Below are positions 1-9,575 of a DNA stretch of 64,000 nt, piece after piece. Numbering within the stretch: the first letter of the stretch is position 1; the number at the start of each line of letters is the position of its first letter. The position numbers and the translations under genes were made by a program. The notes under the pieces were generated by a model. That model made no database searches. It was not told where the DNA came from and saw only the letters and a program-made list of their open reading frames with translations. Origin of the DNA: Filosporella fistucella (lineage: Eukaryota > Ascomycota > Leotiomycetes > Helotiales); contig JAQJZZ010000017.1 of assembly GCA_030077755.1 (NCBI GenBank), positions 992,001 to 1,056,000 on the forward strand, written 5' to 3'.

Positions 1-1431
1 TGGGCAGCATTAAGCTCTTGACAAGTCATCAGACTCCAGAAGGATATCTAGGAAATTTATGTCCGATCCAGGCACCTGTGCACGAAGAATCGTCAGCACC
101 ACCCACATACGCATTTTATTCTCTCAGCTATGCATTGCTCCTAGTTGTTGCTATCAAGGATTATTGGATGTACTCAGGAGATTGTTCATTGATCTCATCT
201 GTCTGGCCCAAACTGGAAAATTTGATGCAGTTCACAGAAAAATTTGCTGATCAGAGAGGACTCATCGTTGCACCACCTCCTCTATCGAGTAAGTGATCCA
301 GCTCAAAGTCATTGCAAGTAAGTGCTAATACCTACAGTGGATTGGTTTCCTCTGTGTGGTCCCATTTTTGGAGCTTCTGGCAAGATTAATCTTGCATACT
401 ATGATGCACTGAGCTCAATGAGCAAGATGTGCTCTTCAGTTCATGTCAAAGACACTTTCTCGGAAAGGGCAGCAAGTTTGAAAGACAGTATATTATCTCA
501 TCTATGGAATGGAGATGCCGGTATCATGCGAATGAGCGACATCACTTCTCCTGATGGGATATGTCAAGATATCAATGCGTACGCTATCTCGACTGGGGTA
601 TCTCCAAATCACAACATGTCGACCTTAAATCTCGCCGCCCCTGAAGGATCTGCACTTCCTATTGCATTTCGAAACATCGAGAGGTGGGACCAAAAGAAAG
701 TGGTCAGCCCATACGCCTCAGGTTTCGCCGCTGAAGCTTTGTTCGAGCGCGACGACGGAAAAGAAGCTCTCGATCTTGTCCAGCGTGTATGGGGTGTCAT
801 GTCGGATGAATCTAATCCCAACTACTCTGGTGGTCATTGGGAAGCAATGAAGCCAGATGGAAGTCCCATCACGGATGATACCTCGTTAATGCACGGTTGG
901 TCAACTTGGCCCGTGTATCTGCTTCCTAGATATCTGGGCGGCCTCCAGCCTGTTGAGGCCGGCTGGTCACGGTGGAAAGTGAAACCAGTATTAGCTGGGC
1001 TGAGTTCAGTTGCCGTCAATCTTTCGACACCTGCTGGTAAAATAGAGCTTACCTTGCAGATCGAGGAGGGCTTAGGAACGGGAAGGATGAAATTGACTGT
1101 ACCAACTGGTACAGTTGCAGAGATATATCCACCGAAAGGTTGGGTAATCCTCGCGTCAGAGAACGTTTCCGGTTCGAAATATTTGCGCTCACAAATGGTT
1201 AATGGACAGGAGAAAGAAGTTATTGTCACAATACAACGTGAACTCGGGAATATCGAATCGGCTGTAGCGCCTTCAGAAAAGATTTACCTACAAGAAAGCG
1301 CAGAGGAGGTTGAGGTGGTGGAGCCAAGTCACACATGTTGTAGGCTCCAGACGCAAGAAAGTTGGTTCAGATCGTCGAGAATTTTCAGAAAACTCCATAG
1401 ATGGCTTTTTTGGGGGATAGAGAATGAATAA
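1..1431 (+). CDS. Alpha-L-rhamnosidase, GH78 (3' part; 5' end outside window)
   Basis: C-terminal part of a glycoside hydrolase family 78 alpha-L-rhamnosidase, which removes terminal L-rhamnose from plant glycosides or rhamnogalacturonan. The reading frame is open from the window edge (codons starting at base 3). Exon A runs to 288, a 49 nt GTAAGT...CTACAG intron spans 289-337, and exon B covers 338-1431; the junction codon becomes ATG (Met). The protein shows the end of the six-hairpin catalytic domain, including a WFPLCGPIFG stretch, a GGHWEAMKPDG segment whose Glu may be the general base (inferred from family), and HGWSTWP. A beta-sandwich C-terminal domain follows, and then about 50 residues of less family-like tail. 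The N-terminal lectin-like domains and the catalytic acid lie outside the window. It is next to a transcription factor and 12 kb from other glycosidases. Confidence 0.85.
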
Positions 1432-1894
1432 GAAGTGTATGATATGCTCCAGAAATCCATATTGAGCCCAGAACATTTGAAGCTTCCCTGTTGTCCACTG
1501 TCATGAAAATTCATATGTGTAAAGTCAGCAAGCAGACCTATCGGTTTACCTATCCAGCAAGCAGTGACAGGCTTAAGACATTGAAGATTTCATTGAAAAT
1601 CCAATTACAGAATGAAATAATCGCGTTCTGGAACCGGCTTTCTTCGCTTTGTCCACTGCTGCATAAATCCAAAGTACAGTAATGTAATGCGCAAGGTTGC
1701 TGGGAGAGCTATCCACACTCCACCTCGGGAAATAAAATGCGGGGTCGGTGGACAGCGAGTGATAATGCCAAGCCAGCAGTGAGAAAAGATCAATTCCACC
1801 TCACACTCCACTCAACCTTTCTCCAAAAGCAAATATCCACCTCGTTCTTTCAATCCACCTCATTGTACCCATCATTCATTCCTTTTGCCTTGAG
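1432..1894. other. Intergenic: GH78 3' flank and transcription-factor promoter
   Basis: 463 bp between two genes on the same strand. I see no coding signal; short ORFs here have no family features. The CT-rich stretch at about 1800-1890, just before the ATG at 1895, looks like a fungal core promoter and 5' leader. Confidence 0.5.
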
Positions 1895-4800
1895 ATGGCG
1901 CAGCCTAATCAAAATTACATCTACCGCGCGGACAGATCGACGGGCCCAGTACCCCGGAATTCCACGTCGATGGTCGATGAAACCTTGTCAAAACCATCAG
2001 AACCTGCATCAAAGGAGATATTCACATGCGATCAATGTCCTAAATCGTTCAATCGAAGGGAGAATCTGAGTCGGCATCAGAAGACTCGTAAGTATTATTC
2101 ATTGAGACGGACGACTCGTTATAAGCATATCATGTTGTGCTCATTCTGCTGGAAATTTCAATTGCCACAGCATTTTAAATATCTCCAACTGTGTACATAG
2201 CCTCGGGCCAGTTGCCCTCGTTTCCATTGCCCAACGGGTCGGTACCATCACAATATGCTTATTTCAACCTTTGGCTACATCTCACCCTCTGACTTTGGAT
2301 GTTTGTCCACTTCAACTTCCTCTGCTAACAAAAATCAGATTCTGCCTCTCCATCCCATTGCTGTACAAAATGCGGCAAGGGGTTTACTAGGAGCGACCTC
2401 CTAAAGCGGCATGAAGCAGGCCATCAACGATGGGATCAGTCAGAAGGAAAAGTACGAGGCGGCACCCCTACTATGAATGTACCTGCTTCTGTCAAACGGA
2501 GGAAGATCAATCCAGGAGTTCAAGATGGCTCTGCTTCGAACTCGCCAGGGTCGCAAATGTCACCTGCAAGCCTGGACAGTGGAAGAGCTATCGGACTTCC
2601 AATTAAAAATGATCAACCCCCCTTGCAGAGGACTATGATGAATGATCCTTTCCAAGGAGGCATTCCAGGGCCAACTTACCCTTCTTTCTCCAATATCCCA
2701 ACGAATAATCAGTTCGGCCATGGTCCTAACTCTGCTCATATACACAACAGCGTGTATCCTCACCTCCAAGGAAATAATAACGGAATGGCAGGTTTCAGTC
2801 ATCTGGACCCTCTGGAATCATTCATCCCATTCGATTTCTCTTCATTCCTTCTCCCGTCTGATGTTGGTCCCGTCAATCAGGAGTGGTTTTCGTTCGATTT
2901 CTATTCTGCGATGCGAGAAACCGGAAATGATTGGGCTGAAGGTGATGAACTTCTTGACCCGGAGATCTTGAACGCGACTCAGAAGTATGGAGGGACAGTA
3001 GAGAGTGCACCACACCTTTCTGGACAGCATGAGGCGCAATATACACAGAGAATTGCGGAACCAAATTCGTCGACAGTCTCCGAGGAAGAACGGCGACTCG
3101 AAACTGAAAGAATAAGTAGAGCCTCCTCGCCACCAAATGAGGCATCCGAGGAAGATAAATGTACGTATTCGATAGGATTGTCCTTATGTTCAAGTATGAT
3201 GGCAGTCAATATACTGCAGCTTCAAGGAGATTTTGTCACACCAGCGGCTTCCTTGCCTTGGCCAAGACTTATGATTAGGATCGCTCACTCAAAGCATCTC
3301 GGTATAGCCAGCTAAAGAATGATCATTCCGAGACTGGCTGGCCAAAAGTGCCGGCATACATGAATCTTATTGCACAATCTAGTACTATTCTGACACCTTG
3401 GAAAATTGCTGACTTTCCCTTTTACAGGGCCATTCATGTGGAATCCTAAATCTAACCCAATTCTCAAAGCCGAACCAGTCACAATTCCGCACAATCATCA
3501 CCTTCTCAAATCTCACGATGCCAGATACGACATATCTGAAACGACACTGTTGCGTCTCCAAGCCTTCTTGCAACCACAACTTGGCCAAGAATACCATCAA
3601 AGTGCAAAACCAACATTTGTTCTTCCGTCCTTACCCACCATCAATGTTTTCATCCGACTCTTCTTCGAACATTTTTCTCATCAGATGCCGGTCCTTCACC
3701 ATTCAACTGTCAATACAGATACAGACCTCCCGCCACCGTTACTCGCTGCAATTGTTATCATAGGGGCTACCTACAGCCATTTAAGGCACTCTCGCCGATT
3801 CGCACTGGTTTTGTTAGACATCGCTCGATGGCATCTTCGAATTGCCTTGGAATGCGACAATAGTCTAATGCGCGACCCAATGATAATCTTTGCTCAGGCT
3901 CTCATTTGCCATACCGGCCTTTGGTGTGGTAATAAAAGAGCTTTTGAGCTGGCGGAAGTGGACCGAGGTGGGCTAATCACATATATACGGAGAACTAGGT
4001 TTGGCGAACAGCTTTCTCCGGCTACAGCTGAAGGAATCAGCACCAAGGCCAACGGAGGTCTCCATGGACAATGGAAATCATGGATCTCGGAAGAATCGCA
4101 AAGGAGATTGGCTTGGATAATATATGCTATCGATTGTCAATTCCCCAGCTTGTTGAATTTGCCACCGACAATTTCCATCGGCGAGGTGAGGAATCTCGGA
4201 TGCCCATGTGACGAGGAATTCTGGCATGCGACTTCTGCTAGGAATTGGAAGAATCTCCTTGGGCCGGCTACGGTGCCGCCATCTAGGTCATTTTCAGCTG
4301 CTGTTGGACCTTTCCTTCTGGCAACAATGCCAGGAGGTGATATGATCGGAGGATCCAAGCAAGGAATCTCGTCCATGAAACAATTGGGACAATTACCGAT
4401 GTTGAATCTCAATACTTGGAGTGCTTTCCTTGTCCTACTTACAATTACCCACCAGATATTTCAATTTTCTCAAGAATCTATGATCACCGTCGCCTTTATC
4501 GATGATACCTGCGACGAGGCGGTTGGAGATCACGATTCAGGAGAAACGATTAAATTGCTTAGGAAATTGCATTCAATTCGCCGGAAACAGATCGCAGGTA
4601 GGCAGTATTCCTTCATCCTACACTGGAAAGTAATTGAAGCAGATAATTTTAGACGCTCTTCACTTCTGGTCGAAAGCATATCTCACACGCTCGCAGCCAA
4701 CAAACCACGCCTCATCCCGCCATTTCCACGCCTCTTCAGTTGTGATCCATCACCTTAGCACAATCCTGCTCGATGTGCCTCTGTCTGACATACAAGGCGC

Positions 4801-5281
4801 CATCGGCAAGGACGGAATGACGGGTATTTCCCAAGCGATCGTAAATCTCACTGCTTGGGCACGGCGCTCCCCCGAAGACGTAGAGCAAGTAGCATTCAAC
4901 GCTGTCAAAAGCATCATCTCGCTTGCTCAAGGACATGTAAACGACGGTGGAATTAGAAGTGTGGATACTGCTCCATACAGCCTCATCACATTATTTCTCT
5001 GTCACGTAGTGCTATGGGCATTTGCGAATGTGTCGACCGAGGCCCAGAAAAGGAGACTGCTGGACACAGTAGATAAAAGTCTTGATCTCAAGTCGAGCCC
5101 TTTCGTACCTGTCTTGAGACGTGGGTTCGGCATAGGAAGTCAAGTAAGTGCACAACCGAACTGGGGCGGCGAGGGACGGAAAGTGCTTTTCAGAAATGCG
5201 GCGGAGATGTTGACAAGACTTGGGACGTGGGGAGCTTCGCTGAATCTTGCCCTTCTTTTGCACTGGAGGGCAGAGATGTAA
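1895..5281 (+). CDS. C2H2 zinc-finger / fungal-specific domain transcription factor
   Basis: Nuclear DNA-binding regulator of 937 residues. Exons: 1895-2087, 2339-3160, 3428-4597 and 4653-5281; introns of 251, 267 and 55 nt, all GT-AG. Two C2H2 fingers follow each other. In finger 1, C45 and C48 pair with H61 and H65, and the H65 codon is split by intron 1. Finger 2 (CTKCGKGF...) uses C73, C76, H89 and H93. A basic VKRRK stretch could be a nuclear localisation signal. Exon 3 opens with WPFMWNP, a hallmark near the start of the fungal-specific transcription-factor domain (PF04082 type), and the rest is helical and typical of that domain. The splice choices are supported by in-frame joins that restore family residues. 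It could regulate the adjacent rhamnosidase, but that rests only on proximity. Confidence 0.88.
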
Positions 5282-7702
5282 TGATAAGCCAGATGCGTTA
5301 AAAAAATGGGGGTGGAGAGTCACCATTACAAGCACCCATGGAATCCTAGGTCGGCACAAAGTGCGTAACTGTACCGCTCTGGGGTCGCCAACACTTTAAT
5401 TCCCCTGCAAAATCGAGGTGCAACAAGAGAATAGCATCACCAGTCGTAAACAAGAGAAAGCCGCTACGTCTCCATGGTCATTCAAACTCTAATTCCCCTG
5501 CACTTTCGAGGTGCAACAAGAAAACAGTCTCACCACTCGTACACAAGTGAGAAAAGCCTCAATTTCTCCAAGCCAGTCAACCTTATTTCCCCTGCACCTC
5601 CGAGGTGCAACAATAAACTCTCAAAGCACCACTGAACCACACAAGTCGATGTCCTCCTTCAACTTAGCCCCAGGACTTTCGACACTCCATTAATCCTATT
5701 TTTACACCCACCTGCGAAACGCAACAAAAGACTCTCTGTTGCACTTCGCAATCCCAGTCCTAAAGATAGAAAAGCTGTCTAGACCATAATCACAGCACAG
5801 CTTGTTGGTATACAGCCCGAACCCGTCCTCCTCGGCTCGTTTTGGTCAAACTCGCCGAAGGCGCGCTTTAACGCTTGTGTTGGCGAGCAGATAAGCATGT
5901 TATTCCTCTCCAATAGTAGGGAAGAAGACTGTTGATTGTGTTGGACAGTGGGGAACAGACAGGTTCTTGTGGAGGTGAAAATCCCGGGGACGTGGAGACG
6001 GGTGCTGAGTTGGTGTTGGTGGCGTTTTGGAGGAGGGTTTGGGCTGGAGCGGGGGATCGCGCGCTTGGGTATTGGAGTTTGAATTATCTGTTTGTGAGAG
6101 GGAGAAGCGGTGAGGCAGTCATGGAATGAAGGCGCGAAAGTGTTTGGGATCGTGAGGTCGTTTGCTGAGTGAAAATGTACGTTTTGCAGGGATTGCGGAG
6201 GAGCACTAGAGGAACTGGTTTGCATCCATCACTCTTCCTACACCTTCCTGCTGGGGGCACAGCACATGCAAGCAGGTTTTTATGCACGTCAGTCGTGTTA
6301 ACCAACATGCGTTGATTTCGTGAGATGGCTTAGAGATTGAATATTCCATCCTGATGCTACTCCAGACGGGGTTGGTGTCTGTTTTGAATAGAGGAATGGC
6401 CTATCAACATGGTATCTATGTTGGAATATCCCTTCTCTTCGTAAAGCAGTATGTAGCATGATAGTAGCAATCTTTGTGTGTTATCCTATCGCTTGCCTTC
6501 TTCTTATTATAGGCTCCTGTCGTGCTCGTGTGGATTGACTTCGGAATGGGATGGGATGGGATCAGGTCCGCCTCCTCAAAATGGCTCTTTCCTCATTGCA
6601 TCTCGGCGTGGGATATTGATCATCGATTACGTCTGTGATTTTACATCTTTCTTAGTAATATATCAAATATATTGGACTAAGATATGCCGCTCAGGTGACC
6701 GTGAGTGGTGGAGAAGCCAAGCATATTTGTACTGACGCCAACAACCCAATACCGAGTGAATGTCACTTGAATTCGCTTCAGAGCATGTAATTACAATTCA
6801 GGGTGAAAGTATACACAGGTTGAAATATATGTCAAATGCCATTCAAAGCATAAACGTGCTGCAGACTCTGGATGATAGCACATACTGAGAAGCAAGCTTT
6901 GATCGCTGGGATAAGCTCCGATGATTGGGGCTGCACAATAAATGGCAATCGTGTGTCTTGAGCCCATATTTTCCCTGGCTGTTGAAATGTGCCGCAAAAT
7001 ATCTTGGTAAGCTGGTGTGGTGTGATTTTGGTTGTGACTGAGGTGCAAATGTTCTTACCCTGGTGTATGTTTGGAAGCAGGTTTAGTACAATATACTTGT
7101 GAGCTACATGTCACCATCTGTGAGAGACATGAGAAGGTGGATGAAAACATCACTGTCGCCAATCTTGTCTGGCCATTGGGTACATGGATATGCAAGTCTG
7201 GATATGCACACAAATGAGATGGTAGTACCTATCCCGGCGCTTGCATTTCCCACAATATCATCAATTCTTCCAACCGACGACTACAAGCGGGAAACGTCCA
7301 GCGCTGCTGCACAACTATGTTTTGTGTTTCGGTAACACAGCTAGGAGCAGGCTTGAACTGCCGTCTTCGCCACAAAGTTAAATCCTTGGCTAATATCAAA
7401 AATGAGGCTGAAGGCAACGATCAAGGTTCTCCACACTCTGACAGGTGGGGGATCTCCGAGAGCTTCTGCTCAGTGTAACCAGGTGTGCGGTAAATACTAT
7501 AAGACTTGGAAGCACTAATCAATGCTTGCATTGCTGCTAACATCAGGCTGTAAGGGTTGAGGAGAGGATCTATATTCTCAGTTGGGTCACAGAATAGCCG
7601 ATGACGAGTAATTATATAGCGAATGACCAAGAATAACACGTATAAGAAATATGATCTCACACGTCCCCCAGGTATGTTGATCATTTTCAAAAACCATCCA
7701 AG
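5282..7702. other. 2.4 kb gene-free interval with a repeat array at its left end
   Basis: No recognisable gene on either strand. The left part holds degenerate tandem repeats (separate entry). At 5779-6225 on the minus strand there is a 148-codon ORF of low-complexity Pro/Ser-rich sequence that I do not support. The remainder (about 6300-7700) is ordinary mixed-composition spacer leading into the promoter of the next gene. Confidence 0.5.
5398..5750. repeat. Degenerate tandem repeats (about 93 bp) with internal palindromes
   Basis: Units begin at 5398, 5491 and about 5585, with a weaker fourth core at about 5711. The conserved core is TCCCCTGCANNNTCGAGGTGCAACAA, where NNN and neighbouring bases vary; units 1 and 2 also match through the following 45 bp (ATCACC/CTCACC, TCGTA, ACAAG, AAAGCC). 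The core is a palindrome: in unit 3, bases 5593-5609 pair perfectly as TGCACCTC / GAGGTGCA around one central base, and units 1-2 keep an imperfect version. Unit 4 pairs instead with a downstream inverted copy (5713-5725 with 5738-5750, two mismatches). The spacing is 93, 94 and about 120 bp. Confidence 0.7.
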
Positions 7703-8644
7703 ATGAATCGAAAAGTTTTCGTCTCCGGTCTTGTTCTGCTGCTTTCAAGTGGTCTTACCTCAGCTCTCAAAATCGCCAGCTCCTTAGCGACAATCGAATA
7801 CACACCGGAATTGGTCGCGATCAAAGATTACTACAAGGGCGACGCCTCAATCGTAAACGGCGGAGTTGCAAACATCGTCAGCGACACGAGCATAGATCTT
7901 GCAGCAAATGCAGAAACTCAAGCACTACGGCAATTCGCATCGCATAAAGATTTGCGCATTATTTACAACGTATGTGAGGTTTACTACCGCATCGTCGCCA
8001 ACAAAAAGACTATACCAACGCCCAAAGACCTGAAAGGAAAGAAAATTGGTACCATGTCAGGCACTTCGGCTGGATACTTTGTACAGAAGTACATGGCTAG
8101 CATCGGATTGAAAGAATCAGACTACACAATTGTATCTGGAAGCACTTGCAGTTCTGCACCCTGTGGATCAGGAACATTTCCTTACATGCTTGCGCATGGT
8201 ACGATCGATGCAATCGGGATGTGGGAGCCTACGATTGAACTTGCGGCAGAAGCACTAGGAGCGAATGCAATCATATTCCAAGATAAATCGGTATACCGAG
8301 AGATTTTCAACCTGCATAGCACTACCCAGAAGCTGAAGGATCCTGCGATGCGGAAGAACATCGTCGCATTTTTGAAAGCTCTGATCCAGGCAGAGAAGGT
8401 TTTCGACACATCTCCTGAAAGCGTTTGGCCTCGAGTCTCATCGGCTGTCAGCGTAAATGCAACTATCCTCAAAGCCGTTTGGCCTGTACATAGCTGGAAG
8501 GGTGGATTGCCTGCAGATTTGCTGGATGTCCTTGTGGAGGAGGATCAGTATGTGGCAAAGGTTGACAAGCGGAGTGTAAATTCCAGGGCAGAGCTTGCGA
8601 ATCTGATTGATGATAGCGTATTGAAAGAGGCGCTTGCAGGCTGA
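7703..8644 (+). CDS. Secreted SsuA/NMT1-like solute-binding protein
   Basis: Intronless 313-residue protein. Residues 1-21 form a signal peptide (basic start, hydrophobic VLLLSSGL core, cleavage after TSA). The mature part has the type 2 periplasmic-binding-protein fold of the SsuA/TauA/NMT1-THI5-like families, which bind sulfonates, nitrate or thiamine precursors for ABC importers in bacteria. Visible family features are IEYTPELVAIKDYYKG near the N-terminus, the DLKGKKIGTMSGTSAGYF segment that begins lobe 2 (about 110-130), and DAIGMWEPTIELA (about 175). The canonical THI5 enzyme active-site His and Cys-rich clusters are not evident, so I do not call it thiamine biosynthetic. Fungi have no matching ABC importer for such a protein, so its ligand and role are unknown. 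It is isolated by 2.4 kb upstream and 0.9 kb downstream. Confidence 0.8.
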   Translation: MNRKVFVSGLVLLLSSGLTSALKIASSLATIEYTPELVAIKDYYKGDASIVNGGVANIVSDTSIDLAANAETQALRQFASHKDLRIIYNVCEVYYRIVANKKTIPTPKDLKGKKIGTMSGTSAGYFVQKYMASIGLKESDYTIVSGSTCSSAPCGSGTFPYMLAHGTIDAIGMWEPTIELAAEALGANAIIFQDKSVYREIFNLHSTTQKLKDPAMRKNIVAFLKALIQAEKVFDTSPESVWPRVSSAVSVNATILKAVWPVHSWKGGLPADLLDVLVEEDQYVAKVDKRSVNSRAELANLIDDSVLKEALAG

Positions 8645-9575
8645 TATAGGCCCTTAGCTTGATAATCACTATTGTGCTGTACTTACGCATTTAAAGAAAA
8701 TTTGATGTTCTCAATGAAAATGAAGGCAGCAGTGACAATATTGCCCCCATAAAAACAAAGAAGAAAACGCTTTATGCGTCTATCCTCGCGGGGCTCGGAT
8801 GGAGAGGGACAAGGGATTACGGGATCTACTATCCTTTATATGGCTTGCTAGGCTAGGCCTGAAGGTACTTGTACTTGTGATAGTGCGTACCGTCGCAGCG
8901 TAGGTAGCCTTTAGCTTTTGGTAGAATGCTGACTAATTGAGTGTTTAGTCCGTTGAATACCAAGCCGCATCCCTCAATTCAATCTCAATCTCCACTACCT
9001 ATATCTTCCTTCAACTCACCGAAGCCACATCTTAATCACACGCCTTTCCCCTTTATCTCTCCGTACTTTTCAAAGCTGTCTCAAAGACGTCATGATTGGC
9101 CGCATGAATCAATGGCATGCCGCTCTTCCAAAGCCTTGAAGGAAGCCTACACGACTGCGCCACACCGCTCCCTTTCACAGCCTTCTGAAATGCAGCTTTT
9201 GCGGAAAGCAAAAGTCGTGACTCAACTTTACCCAGCTTTTTCATGCTGCTCTATCCTTCTTTGAGCATCGTGGGCTGATAATGCTGTCTCATACGTCCGT
9301 TGGCTTGCATGCAGGTACCAGCCAGCTGCAATTGGTGAAAAGAACGCGGGGCTGATCAGCTTATGGGTTGCCTAATTTCGAGGTAGACGATAATTATTAT
9401 TCTGATATAAGTATTGCTCACTGCTCCTCATCTCGTTTCAATTTCCCAAGCACGTTTGACTTCCTCTCCCCCGGTATCTCCCCGTTCTCCAGTCCCCCTA
9501 CATCCCAAAAGTAGGCCTTGAAATCATTCCCCCTTGAACATCTTCTTTCCAGCGACTTCACAAACTTTCGTCAGC
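8645..9575. other. Intergenic spacer, 931 bp
   Basis: No supported gene. A 107-codon ORF at 8941-9264 is composition-driven, with no domain and no flanking splice logic. The CT-rich tract at about 9410-9530 is probably the core promoter and leader of the DUF4139 gene. Confidence 0.5.

Noticed and set aside
5779..6225. 148-codon minus-strand ORF ending CAVIMV, reminiscent of a CaaX pheromone precursor
   Set aside because: The Cys is six residues from the end rather than four, the N-terminal part is low-complexity Pro/Ser, and there is no leader structure. A short version from an internal Met has the same defect.
8941..9264. 107-codon plus-strand ORF
   Set aside because: Composition-driven, no domain, overlapped by an equal ORF on the other strand.
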